The translations under genes were made by a program, and so were the position numbers. 59,985 bases of DNA, taken from positions 1 to 59,985 of the forward strand of contig CAIZEI010000038.1 in the NCBI GenBank assembly GCA_903931945.1, read 5' to 3'. The notes under the pieces are model-generated. The model did no database searches and was not told the origin of the DNA. It worked only from the letters and a program-made list of their open reading frames with translations. Source of the stretch: an uncultured Hyphomicrobiales bacterium. GTDB lineage: Bacteria > Pseudomonadota > Alphaproteobacteria > Rhizobiales > Beijerinckiaceae. Positions 1 to 8,245 of this stretch are shown piece after piece. The first letter of the stretch is position 1. Every line of letters begins with the position of its first letter.

Positions 1-33
1 GATAGGGTTGCGCGCGCTGTTCGGCCTCGCGCA

Positions 34-426
34 TCATCGCTTCGTTGCCAATGCCCGCGTCTCAAGGCGATTGCGCAGCAATCGTCCGGGACCCGCGCCC
101 TCGGCCTCGCTGACGAACTTCTTCATGCAAGAAAGCTTCGGCAAAGCTCCATCGCCGCGCAACGCCGCGATATGTGCGTAACGCTTCCGCCCTGATGCAA
201 TCGACAGCGTCGCCGTGCTGAACACGTCGCGGTTGTCCGGCGCGTTCAGACTCGTATCACGCAACGCACGATCCGCGATGAAAGAGCTGAACAGGCCCCC
301 GTCTTCAGGAAATCGACGAAGAACGACACGTGTTCGAACGGCGTCAGCCAGGTCCACTCGATCGGCACGAGACCGCCGCAACTGTCGAGACTCACGCCTG
401 ACGGCGTGCGGGGCTCCACATCCGTG
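34..426 (-). pseudogene. Transposase remnant, IS1380-like (N-terminal part)
   Basis: Reading the minus strand gives a continuous frame with the segments WTWLTPFEHVSFFVDFL, APDNRDVFSTATLSIASG and KRYAHIAALRGDG. I recognise these as the N-terminal region of IS4/IS1380-type transposases, where RYAHI.ALRGDG and a following VSED-like motif are typical. The DDE catalytic region is absent. The frame runs out shortly after the FVSEA segment and ends in a stop at 34-36, which suggests a frameshift and then loss. No start codon with a ribosome binding site and no terminal inverted repeat could be defined. The fragment lies antisense to the 5' end of the EAL gene, so the insertion appears to have removed the front of that gene. 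Family assignment is from memory of motifs. Confidence 0.6.
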
Positions 427-1486
427 CCTTGCTCATCTGGAGGGTGAGGGTGGGAGACAGAACGACCTTGGCGAGAGGGACGGCATTGAGGTCTTGCGAT
501 TTTTAGGGAGCGCCAAAATCGCCGCTGGCGTCATCATTGTGAGCGGCAGCGATAAAAGAATTTTGAAATCAACCGCCTGGGTCGCGCGGTCGCTAGGCCT
601 CAACGTCTGCTCGGTCTTGTCAAAGCCGATCCGCCCTAACGAGTTCGTGGCGGCGCTCAATGATTGGCCGTTGTCCGAAAAGGTCAGAGATCCAGCAATC
701 GAAAATCGTCCAATTTCGTATGAGTACATCCGTGACGCGATCCATAACAGGGAAATCGTTCCATATTTCCAGCCGAAGGTGGACCTGGCGACGGGGCGGA
801 TTACCGGGTGTGAAGCGCTCGCACGGTGGGTTTCGCCAGAGCGCGAAGTCTGCTCGCCAATGCACTTTCTCAACGCGGTCGAGCAATTCGGACTTATGGG
901 CGATCTGACGACTTCAATGCTGGATCAGTCGATCGAAGCAAGCAAGGAGCTTCAGAACGGCCCGTGCCCAGTCAATGTGGCCGTGAATATTTCCGGCGCA
1001 GACCTCTCGCGAATCGATTTGCCGGAACGCGTTGAGGGGATGCTCGGCAAGTATGGCGTAGCGCCTGATTTGTTGACAATTGAAATAACGGAAACAGCCG
1101 CCATGGCGGACACATTAACGGCGACCGATGTAATCATTCGATTGCGGCTGAAAGGAATACATGTGGCAATCGATGATTTCGGCACCGGCTATTCATCGCT
1201 CGCCGCTCTCGCGCAAATGCCGTTTTCAGAACTGAAGATCGACCAGTCCTTCGTAAGAAACTGCCTGGCCGACGCCGATATGGCGAAGATCGTTAACGTG
1301 TCGATACAGCTGGCCAAGCAGCTGAAAATGAAATCCGTCGCTGAAGGCGTTTGCAATGCCGAGCTGGCGAGATTTTTACGCGAGGCGTTATGCGATGTGG
1401 GCCAAGGCTACTATTTTTCAAAAGCGCTGAGCCGTAAACGCATTGCCGCGATGATTGAAGGCAATCAACGTTTTGAATGTCAATGA
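215..1486 (+). CDS. EAL-domain protein with truncated receiver domain (probable c-di-GMP phosphodiesterase)
   Basis: The C-terminal ~250 residues form a complete EAL domain: EALARW, NVAVNIS, IEITET, DDFGTGYS, the LKID lysine and GQGY are all present, so metal- and substrate-binding residues of c-di-GMP phosphodiesterases are mostly kept. The usual AEGVE motif reads AEGVC, so its second glutamate is lost. Residues about 88-145 (DGIEVLRFL, VSGSDKRIL, VLSKPI) are the second half of a response-regulator receiver domain, and the phosphoacceptor half is missing. The first ~75 residues are antisense to the transposase remnant and are not native. The start is therefore uncertain; a GTG at 539 or TTG at 494 could also serve. 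Probably a decayed or chimeric regulator; enzymatic activity remains possible. Confidence 0.7.
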   Translation: MLNTSRLSGAFRLVSRNARSAMKELNRPPSSGNRRRTTRVRTASARSTRSARDRRNCRDSRLTACGAPHPCLAHLEGEGGRQNDLGERDGIEVLRFLGSAKIAAGVIIVSGSDKRILKSTAWVARSLGLNVCSVLSKPIRPNEFVAALNDWPLSEKVRDPAIENRPISYEYIRDAIHNREIVPYFQPKVDLATGRITGCEALARWVSPEREVCSPMHFLNAVEQFGLMGDLTTSMLDQSIEASKELQNGPCPVNVAVNISGADLSRIDLPERVEGMLGKYGVAPDLLTIEITETAAMADTLTATDVIIRLRLKGIHVAIDDFGTGYSSLAALAQMPFSELKIDQSFVRNCLADADMAKIVNVSIQLAKQLKMKSVAEGVCNAELARFLREALCDVGQGYYFSKALSRKRIAAMIEGNQRFECQ

Positions 1487-2055
1487 TGGTATCCCGTCGG
1501 TGCGTTCTCAACATGGCCCAATAACACGAAAGTCGATGACTGAAGTGGGGCTTGATTGCGTCGAATCCAGAAACGGTCGCAAACACGAAAATTGTAAGCC
1601 GATACTTTTGTTCAGAGGCCGAGCGGAATATACAAAATCAGATTAACGCTGCTGGGTGCGGTAAGCTTTGCCCGAATTTGAAATGCGCCTGGAGTTTTTG
1701 CGCATCTGGCGCTTTCTGGGTCGCAAGCAGAAGACGCCGGAGGAAACCTCCCGCTCGTTATCAAGTCGGCGATAACTTTGAAACCGGACCAAATTTTAAT
1801 TGTCAGCACGGCGCGCTTGCAAATGACGCGATACGCGAGAAAGTCGTCGCCCATTGTGGATTTCCGACCGGGGCGCCAATTGCAGCGATGCGCCGCAAAC
1901 AGCCAATGAGGTCGTGTCCGCCGCCTCATTCACATGGAACAACCAGGAAGTCCCGCGAGTTGCCCATGGTAGGGGCAGCTACTCGATTGATCTTTGCAAG
2001 CTTGGCGCAAGCCGTGGGGTTGATCCTGCCAATTCCGGATCGAGGAAATTGGCCT
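1487..2055. other. Intergenic stretch without recognisable gene
   Basis: About 570 bases between the EAL gene and the small membrane protein. Open frames exist on both strands, but none shows family resemblance, a convincing ribosome binding site or a coherent composition. It lies between two insertion-sequence remnants and may be decayed sequence. No tRNA, repeat array or terminator was seen. Confidence 0.4.
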
Positions 2056-2451
2056 ATGGCAAACTTCAACAAACGAACGCCGTTGCAGGCATCTTTCAAT
2101 CGCGGGTGGCGGCTCGGAGAACGAAGCGTTGCCGGTTCTCCCGAAGCGGCCAACATAAGGTCACGGATCGGAAAAAAGCTGCGGTTTTTCAATAGCCGGT
2201 TCGCAATTCTTTTTGCGATTTTCATCTTATGCGCCTGTTTTTGGGGGCTCTTGCTGAAGACCTCGTTGGTGATGTTTGTGATTTCAATATTCGTGCCTGG
2301 GTGCATGCTCGGTTTGATCGCCAACACCCGCGTTGGCGAGCCCTCACAGGCGGCAGGTGAAAGCTCCCATTTGCAGTCGACCGGGGCTGCAATTGAAAAT
2401 AACGCTACGAAACTGAGGGAAACAGGCGAGACGATGGCTCAGCAAAACTGA
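2056..2451 (+). CDS. Small hypothetical membrane protein
   Basis: 131 residues starting MANFNKRTPL. A purine-rich GAGGA lies nine bases before this ATG, which is why I start here rather than further upstream in the same open frame, where the composition looks non-coding. The basic N-terminal half (about residues 1-55) is followed by two closely spaced hydrophobic segments, FAILFAIFILCACFWGLLL and a second rich in V, I and F. A polar, Ser/Glu-rich C-terminal tail follows (about residues 95-131). This would place a hairpin in the inner membrane with both termini on the same side. I do not recognise the family. It is flanked by insertion-sequence debris, so expression is doubtful. Confidence 0.4.
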   Translation: MANFNKRTPLQASFNRGWRLGERSVAGSPEAANIRSRIGKKLRFFNSRFAILFAIFILCACFWGLLLKTSLVMFVISIFVPGCMLGLIANTRVGEPSQAAGESSHLQSTGAAIENNATKLRETGETMAQQN

Positions 2452-2570
2452 ATGTCCGCGACCCAGGCCCGCCACGGCCGTTTCGGAGAATGGAGTTGAG
2501 TGCGCATCGAACTGGAGTAGACCCACCCGTGGGACCATTGATCGGACGCGCTATGCCTTAACAGGTGGTC

Positions 2571-2837
2571 TCAAATCCGGGTTCCACTTCTCCCGTCCGG
2601 ATCCATCGTCCGGTACAACCGGCTGAACGTGTCTTGGTTCGGCGCGCCGTTGGCCAGTTTCAGAAAGGTTCGCAAGAATGGCGCCTTTGATTTGGCGAAA
2701 AGCCAGGTCCATCAAGCCCTGGCCGCCACACAAAACCGCGCACAGGGCAATCTCCAGAATCTCTTGAAAATTGTGCAGCGCTGCATTTCCGGAGCGGGGG
2801 TCTTCGAGGCCCCCCAAATTGCAATGAACTTTTCCAT
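2571..2837 (-). pseudogene. ISAs1-family transposase remnant with frameshifts
   Basis: On the minus strand, GGLEDPRSGNAALHNFQEIL followed by ALCAVLCGGQG and, in another frame, FLKLANGAPNQDTFSRLYR match the N-terminal DUF4338-like and early transposase region of ISAs1 elements (DDPR..., LCGGQ..., LANG.PSHDTFSR). A start-like ATG gives MEKFIAI in a third phase. At least two frameshifts therefore separate the recognisable pieces, and the frame closes at 2571-2573. The catalytic core and element ends are missing. It sits about 90 bases beyond the end of the leftward ABC/isochorismatase cluster. Confidence 0.7.
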
Positions 2838-2842
2838 GCTCT

Positions 2843-2870
2843 CGCTCCTGGCGCGATTCGCGCGGGAGCG
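2843..2870. other. Strong hairpin downstream of the leftward cluster
   Basis: CGCTCC and GCGCG pair with CGCGC and GGAGCG across an ATT loop, with small bulges. It lies 55 bases past the stop of the isochorismatase-like gene on the minus strand. No T-run follows on either strand, so it is not a classical intrinsic terminator. It could stabilise the 3' end of the transcript or be a leftover of the adjacent ISAs1 element. Confidence 0.35.
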
Positions 2871-2924
2871 CATAGAATCCACGTTTCCAAAATCGCCAAA
2901 CGGAACATTCAAGCCGTCAGAGTT

Positions 2925-3692
2925 TCAAATGCGATTCCCCGGCGTTGCCACATTCCGCACTTTGCCCTTGGGCAGTTCGAACAGGTCCGGCGGCAACGAG
3001 TCGAAATAGCCCAGAACCTCGCTTGTTTTGACCACATCTGCATATTTGGCGTTCATATCGCAGAGGTTGATCGCGTGGCTCGCCTGCGAGCGGTCGAAAC
3101 AGCCTTCCTCCGCGAGCGCCACGCGATAGTTCAGACTGAAGGCGTCGAGAACAGTCGCGCGCACGCAGCCCGAGGTCGTCGTCCCCGTCACGACAACACT
3201 GTCGCAACCCAGAAGCGTCAAATAGCTCGTCATATTCGTACCGAAGAAGCCGGAGGGCTTTTGCTTGAGGATGACGATGTCTTGCGGTCCTGGCGCGATC
3301 TCGTCGACGATCTGGTTGCCGTCAATATTACTGACGACGACGATGGGTTTCTCGCCGTTGCGGTCGTTTTTCCAGCTCCACGAACCCGAATCCCAATTGT
3401 CCTCCCGGCGAACGCCCGTCGTGTAGATCACCGGCAATCCCTTTTCGTGCGCCTTGTCGATCAATGACTTGATGGCGGCCACCGCCGGCCAGCTTTCCTC
3501 GCCGCAGGAGTTTCGCCATTTCTTGATCGATTCAAGAATTGGCTCTGACTTGTCGCCGCAGAAGGCATAGTTGACGTCGATCACCAGCAACGCCGGGCGC
3601 TTGCCAAACCCACCTCGCGCGCCGTAGCCGGACGCGGCGAAAACCTGCTTGTCGCGCTCGGTCAGAAACTGGTTCCAGATTGGCTCGGACAT
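2925..3692 (-). CDS. Isochorismatase-family cysteine hydrolase (N-carbamoylsarcosine amidase-like)
   Basis: 255 residues with the family's catalytic triad visible: Asp39 in LLVIDVNYAF, Lys143 in ILKQKPSGFF and Cys176 in TTTSGCVRAT. Members of this fold hydrolyse amide, carbamoyl or enol-ether bonds in small molecules (N-carbamoylsarcosine, ureidoacrylate, nicotinamide). The substrate cannot be told from sequence. It is the last gene of a leftward cluster, 37 bases after the binding-protein gene, so the natural reading is that it cleaves what the ABC transporter imports. The N-terminal extension of about 30 residues and the KWRNSCG segment are shared with the paralogue at 10771-11517. No signal peptide; cytoplasmic. 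Confidence 0.85.
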   Translation of the reverse strand: MSEPIWNQFLTERDKQVFAASGYGARGGFGKRPALLVIDVNYAFCGDKSEPILESIKKWRNSCGEESWPAVAAIKSLIDKAHEKGLPVIYTTGVRREDNWDSGSWSWKNDRNGEKPIVVVSNIDGNQIVDEIAPGPQDIVILKQKPSGFFGTNMTSYLTLLGCDSVVVTGTTTSGCVRATVLDAFSLNYRVALAEEGCFDRSQASHAINLCDMNAKYADVVKTSEVLGYFDSLPPDLFELPKGKVRNVATPGNRI

Positions 3693-3729
3693 GTGCGGCT
3701 CCTTCGTCAGATCGGTTGAAGATCGAAAA

Positions 3730-4728
3730 TCAATTCGTCGATTGCTTGCCCTTCAGGAAACGCATGTCGATAATGTCGTCATAGGGCACATCCTGTTTGA
3801 GAATCCCCGCCTCGCGCACGACCGATTGCGCGGTGTTCCAGGCCTGACGCGAAATCGAGCCGTCATGGCTCCACATTGAATCCTTGAGCGAGCGATGGAT
3901 GGTGGCCGAGAGGTCCTCGTCTGACATCGTGGGGAATTCCTTCTTGGCGATTTTGATGGCGGCATCGGGGTCGGCGAAGACGAACGCCAGGCCCTTGACG
4001 ACGCCGTCGACGAATTTTTTCACCGTGTCGGGACCCTTCTGGATGGAATCGAGGCGCACATTGAGAGTTGAATAGGCATAGGGGCCGAATTCCCCGGGTA
4101 TGCTCAAAAACGGCTCGCCGAAAATGCCTTCGCGCTCGCCGCGCGTGATCGATGGCTCGTTGACATTGCCGATCTGGGCCTGTCCGGTCTTGAGCGTCGC
4201 GACGACGGCGGAACTCGCGGTTTCCAGGATGGTCGCGTCCTTCGCAACGTCGAGGCCGTATTTTTTCAAAAGGTAGCGCGTGATTGAGTTCGGCGTGCCT
4301 CCGAAGGGGCCGGCCGCGATTGTCTTGCCCCTGAAATAGTCCGCCATGGGCTGTCCGGGCGCCGGCTCCTTGCCCTTCGCGGCGACGAAATAGACATTCC
4401 CGCGATCGACCACATTCACCACCGAGCGCAATTCGGCGCCCTTCAATTTGGCGAATGCGTCATGCTCGGGGCCGCCGATGAAGGCGAAGGCCTGTCCGGA
4501 GAGCACAGCGTTGGTGTGGCCGGCCCCGCTCTCGATCGTCAGAATTGTCACATCGATGCCCTGCTCGGCGAAATATCCATTATCAATCGCGATATAGAGC
4601 GGGAGATAGCCGATGCCGTGCTGAGGTTCGGCGACGATAAGAGCCTTGCGTGTTTGCGCGTTCGCCGCGCCGGCGCACGTCGCCGCGAAGAGGGCGGCCA
4701 GCAGAAGCTGAGGAATATACTTTGCCAT
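3730..4728 (-). CDS. ABC transporter substrate-binding protein (NMT1/SsuA type)
   Basis: 332 residues. The start ATG follows an AAGGAGAATATC ribosome binding site. The open frame extends much further upstream, but that extension is antisense-like sequence inside the permease gene. A signal peptide occupies residues 1-24, ending in AANA before Gln25. The mature protein begins RKALIVAEPQHGIGYLPLYI and shows the NMT1/SsuA-like pattern AIDNGYFAEQGIDV, as in binding proteins for sulfonates, nitrate, pyrimidines and similar compounds. It is the periplasmic component for the permease and ATPase encoded just upstream in the same leftward cluster. The ligand is unknown; the adjacent amidohydrolase suggests an amide or carbamoyl compound, which is inference. 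Confidence 0.85.
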   Translation of the reverse strand: MAKYIPQLLLAALFAATCAGAANAQTRKALIVAEPQHGIGYLPLYIAIDNGYFAEQGIDVTILTIESGAGHTNAVLSGQAFAFIGGPEHDAFAKLKGAELRSVVNVVDRGNVYFVAAKGKEPAPGQPMADYFRGKTIAAGPFGGTPNSITRYLLKKYGLDVAKDATILETASSAVVATLKTGQAQIGNVNEPSITRGEREGIFGEPFLSIPGEFGPYAYSTLNVRLDSIQKGPDTVKKFVDGVVKGLAFVFADPDAAIKIAKKEFPTMSDEDLSATIHRSLKDSMWSHDGSISRQAWNTAQSVVREAGILKQDVPYDDIIDMRFLKGKQSTN

Positions 4729-4769
4729 GATATTCTCCTTGTTGGTCCGTTTCTGTCCGCCTCGCGCAT

Positions 4770-5642
4770 TCACCCATAAGCGCCGCGGCGCAACAGGCCT
4801 TCTAGCCACGACACTGCGGCATACATGATCATTGACAGCGCCGAGAGGACGAAGACAGCCACCCAGACCAGTGCGATTTCGTAGGTCTGCCCGGCGTAAA
4901 GAATTGTCCGGCCAAGCCCGAATTGCGACGCGACGAACTCGCCGACAATCGCGCCCGTCAACGCCAGTCCGATATTGACGCGAAGGATGGAAATCAGCCA
5001 CGGAACGCAGGCCGGCGCGACCAGTTTGGTGAACACCTGCCAGCGGCTCGCGCCCAGCGAATAAAACAGCTTTTCCTGGTCGCGGTCGATCGCGCGCACC
5101 CCCGCGTAGGCGGTAAGCGTCGAGACCACCAGCGTCAGCGCGGTGGCGATTACGACCTTCGAGGGCAAGCCAAGGCCGAAGACCAGAATAATCAACGGCG
5201 CCAAAGCCAGCTTTGGCATGGACTCGAGGCAGATGATCAACGGCTGCATCACGCGGGCGTAGTTGCGCGACCACCAGAACGACAGTCCAAGGAGGCCCCC
5301 CGACACCGTGCCTATGAAGAAGCCCAAAAGCGTCGAGCGGAACGTATAAGAAATGTCCACGACAGCATTGCCTTCGGTGAAATAGACAACGCCCGTCGCC
5401 CAAATGGCGCTTGGCAGAGACCAGAAAAACGGATCGATCACGCACACGCGCGCGCAAATTTCCCACGCGGCGACGAGCCCCGCCAACAAGCCGGTTTGAA
5501 TGCAAACGACAAGCGCTGTGGACCATTCCGTTTCCACCGGCAGCCGCCGCTTACCGGGGCGCGGGGCGCGCGCGCTGCGGAAGAAAAGTCCCCAAACGCC
5601 GGCGATGGGGGCAGCTGCAAATGTGGTTGATTTGGACGTCAT
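4770..5642 (-). CDS. ABC transporter permease (SsuC/TauC type)
   Basis: 290 residues with about six hydrophobic segments and the cytoplasmic EAA loop in LGASRWQVFTKLVAPACVPW, which contacts the ATPase. This is the usual length and organisation of BPD_transp_1 permeases of the nitrate/sulfonate/taurine group. The N-terminal ~35 residues are basic and Pro/Arg-rich before the first membrane segment. It sits between the ATPase gene (27 bases upstream) and the binding-protein gene (41 bases downstream), and works as a homodimer in the inner membrane with them. Confidence 0.88.
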   Translation of the reverse strand: MTSKSTTFAAAPIAGVWGLFFRSARAPRPGKRRLPVETEWSTALVVCIQTGLLAGLVAAWEICARVCVIDPFFWSLPSAIWATGVVYFTEGNAVVDISYTFRSTLLGFFIGTVSGGLLGLSFWWSRNYARVMQPLIICLESMPKLALAPLIILVFGLGLPSKVVIATALTLVVSTLTAYAGVRAIDRDQEKLFYSLGASRWQVFTKLVAPACVPWLISILRVNIGLALTGAIVGEFVASQFGLGRTILYAGQTYEIALVWVAVFVLSALSMIMYAAVSWLEGLLRRGAYG

Positions 5643-5669
5643 CCCGTGCCCCGTGGTGATGAGTGAGTT

Positions 5670-6467
5670 TCACGCCGCGATCGACGCGGAGGCGTTTTCG
5701 GTCGCTTCAAGACGCAGGAGGTCGAGACAATATTTCTTGATCGCGACGAATCGCGGCGAACTGATGATGGCGCGGTCGCGTGGCCGGGGCAGGTCTATGG
5801 GCAGGGTCTCGATCACGCGTCCCGGCCGGCTGGCCATCACGTGGATTTCGTCCGAGAGAAAGACCGCCTCCTCCACATCATGAGTCACGAAAATCACTGT
5901 CCGGCCAAAATCGTTGAACAGATGGAGCAGCCATTCCTGCATTTGCGCCTTGGTTTGCGCATCGAGAGCTCCGAAAGGTTCGTCGAGCAGAACAATGTCC
6001 ATGTCGACAAGCAAAGTGCGCAACAAAGCGGCGCGTTGACGCATGCCGCCCGATAGGGACGAAGGATAAAGCGTCTCAAAGCCTGAGAGCCCGTAGCGCC
6101 GCAACAAAGGCAAGGCGCGCTGTCGCGCTTCTTTCAACGGCAAACCGCGAATTTCCATGCCAAGGCACACATTGTCGAGCACGGTTCGCCAGGGCAACAG
6201 CAAATCCTTCTGCAACATGTAGCCGACCTGGCCGATCAGACCCGTGGCGTCCGCGCCATCGATCAGAACACGCCCGGCGGTCGGCGGCTGCAATCCCGCG
6301 ACGATGTTGAATATTGTGCTCTTGCCGCATCCCGAAGGGCCAATGAGACTGACGAATTTATTGGCCTGAACCTCGACCGAGATCGGCGATAACGCCGTGA
6401 ACCTCGAACCGTTGGCGTCGAACACCATGGAGACGCCATCGAGTGCTAACTTCGGCAGAGCGATCAT
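5670..6467 (-). CDS. ABC transporter ATP-binding protein (SsuB/TauB type)
   Basis: 265 residues with Walker A GPSGCGKST (43-51), Q-loop in VGYMLQKDLLLPW, signature LSGGMRQ (138-144), Walker B DIVLLDEP (157-164) and the switch histidine in VTHDVEE (His196). Sequence and length match importer ATPases of the nitrate/sulfonate/taurine group. It is the first gene of the leftward cluster, with GAGGA ahead of the ATG, and its promoter should lie in the spacer shared with the rightward cluster. It energises the permease encoded immediately downstream. Confidence 0.9.
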   Translation of the reverse strand: MIALPKLALDGVSMVFDANGSRFTALSPISVEVQANKFVSLIGPSGCGKSTIFNIVAGLQPPTAGRVLIDGADATGLIGQVGYMLQKDLLLPWRTVLDNVCLGMEIRGLPLKEARQRALPLLRRYGLSGFETLYPSSLSGGMRQRAALLRTLLVDMDIVLLDEPFGALDAQTKAQMQEWLLHLFNDFGRTVIFVTHDVEEAVFLSDEIHVMASRPGRVIETLPIDLPRPRDRAIISSPRFVAIKKYCLDLLRLEATENASASIAA

Positions 6468-7132
6468 GGGAGATCCTCAGTGAAGCGCGGCGCATCAGCC
6501 GCGTAACGCAGTCAAGCATTGAACATGCCAAGTCGCGGATCAAGCCATCACGCGACAAGCAGAGATTGAATGCGGATGGATGAGCGCTTGCCATCACGCG
6601 CGAGGCCTCGAATTCCAAAAGCTCAGGTTTTCTGGTGGTTTCTCGCGGCGGGCAGGATGCCGAATTTTAGCAGGCAGGCGGCAGGAGGAAGGGCGCATTG
6701 GCGCGATGAAATTCGTCGAGGCTATTGGGCGTCGATGGGCGCCAATTGCGCATGAGGTCGGAATTTTCCGACTATGCTTCGGAATGCCCGGCAATGCCGC
6801 TTTAAATAGCAATAGATTGCAAAATGCGCGCGATCAGTCCTGTTGCCTCCACAGCTTGGCCAATTGGCTCTTTCAAGGAATTTGAGTTGTGGGGTCGTTG
6901 CATTGAAGCATTGCGGCGTCATTCAGGCGAACGACCAGAGAACGCGCAGCAACGCCCGTGCGTCCAACCTCGGAGTTTGGCTGGTCATTGACGCGGCGCG
7001 CTGAACGGATAAAACTGGCGCATGGATTGCTTGGATGCACGCGGCCCCAACATGGAGCGCCAGCCGATGTTTCCGAAGATTGCCACCTGCATATCCGATT
7101 GGCGAGGCGAAAACGCGCTTCACCTGAAAGCG
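6468..7132. promoter_or_regulatory. Divergent spacer between the two ABC clusters
   Basis: About 660 bases with no family-recognisable open frame. Because transcription leaves in both directions, promoters for both clusters should be here. Visible short structure is limited to a direct repeat of CATTG separated by AAG at 6901-6913. I could not define -35/-10 boxes with confidence. The length is larger than a simple promoter spacer, and no regulator gene is present in it. Confidence 0.4.
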
Positions 7133-8221
7133 ATGACGTTTCGAGAATCGATCTTTCCCCGCGAAGGCTGGCCCGCGCTCCGGGCGTGTTCCGTTCGACG
7201 AACTCTGAAAGGGTCGGTCGGCTTTGCGTTAGCCGCGTGGCTCGGCGTTGTTTCCACCGCCAGCGCGCAAACCGCTTACGAGCGCCTGACGCACGAGGTC
7301 GAGCTTAAGTATGCCGGCACGGGGATGTCCTTCAGCACCGCTCCCCTGCTTGTCGCAATAACAAAGGGTTTTTTCCAGGCCGAGAATCTCAAGATTGACC
7401 TGGTCGTCACCGGTCAGTCGGCGTCGGTTTGTCAGCAGCTCCTGGCGCGCGCCGTCGAAATTGGCGAATGCTCGCTCAATGATGTCATGCAGATCGTGCA
7501 AATGAGCGGCGCGCCGCTGTTCATGGCCTCGAACCAGGTGGTGGCGGCGCTCAACTACGGCATGATGGCCAAACCCGCGATCAAGACCTGGACGGACTTG
7601 AAGGGCAAGACCATCATTGTTGGCGGCCCCAAGGACAACACAGTCTTCTTTACGCGCGTGATGGCGCGGCCAAACGGCCTCGCCGACTCCGATTATCAGT
7701 TCCAGTACGCGGGCGCGAGCGGCGCGCGTTTCGCCGCGCTCAAGTCCGGCGCGGTTGACGCGGCGATCCTCACCGATCCCTTCGACTCCGAGGCGGAGAT
7801 CGGAGGATACGTCCGCCTAGACGACCTCAGGCCGAAATACCTGCCCACGAGCAAATACACGAGCGGAGGGCTGATCACCACGCGCGACTGGGCCAAGGCC
7901 CATCCCAACGAGCTGGTTGGCGTCATCCGTGGCTTCGGCAAGGCCTTCGCCTGGATCTATGATCCCGCCAACAAGGACGAACTGTTCGAAATCCTGCGGC
8001 CGAAAATCAACCTCACTCGTGAGGCTTTTGAGCGGACCTATGCGCGCAATGTCGTGCGCGAGCGCATGTGGGCGACGGGCGGCGGGATCGCCGTTGACTC
8101 AGCCGTTCAGGGTGTCGCGGATTCTCTCGTCGATATCGGCGCATTGCCGAAGCCCGCGCCGCCCGCGAACAAGTTCTACGACAATACCTGGGCTGCCATA
8201 GCCGAGAAATCAGGGATCTAG
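7133..8221 (+). CDS. ABC transporter substrate-binding protein (NMT1/SsuA type), second cluster
   Basis: 362 residues from the ATG chosen here, which places the export signal (RRTLKGSVGFALAAWLGVV, ending STASAQ near residue 46) closest to the N-terminus. An upstream ATG at 7022 in the same frame would give an implausibly long leader. The mature protein contains APLLVAITKGFFQAENLKI and the GKTIIVGGPKDNTVFF and ALKSGAVDAAILTDP motifs of NMT1-like binding proteins. It is the first gene of the rightward cluster and is distinct in sequence from the binding protein at 3730-4728, so the two transporters may take different ligands. The ribosome binding site is weak (GAAAG). Confidence 0.8.
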   Translation: MTFRESIFPREGWPALRACSVRRTLKGSVGFALAAWLGVVSTASAQTAYERLTHEVELKYAGTGMSFSTAPLLVAITKGFFQAENLKIDLVVTGQSASVCQQLLARAVEIGECSLNDVMQIVQMSGAPLFMASNQVVAALNYGMMAKPAIKTWTDLKGKTIIVGGPKDNTVFFTRVMARPNGLADSDYQFQYAGASGARFAALKSGAVDAAILTDPFDSEAEIGGYVRLDDLRPKYLPTSKYTSGGLITTRDWAKAHPNELVGVIRGFGKAFAWIYDPANKDELFEILRPKINLTREAFERTYARNVVRERMWATGGGIAVDSAVQGVADSLVDIGALPKPAPPANKFYDNTWAAIAEKSGI

Positions 8222-8245
8222 CCGCCAGTCCGGGAGCCTCTGCGC

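Noticed and set aside
1552-2055. 299-residue protein starting at 1552
   Set aside because: The first 168 codons look non-coding and have no ribosome site; only the part from 2056 is supported.
4729-5526. Apparent 598-residue fusion reaching from the binding protein at 3730 back across the permease gene
   Set aside because: The extra N-terminal part is an out-of-phase reading of the permease gene. The true binding-protein start at 4728 has a good ribosome site and a signal peptide.
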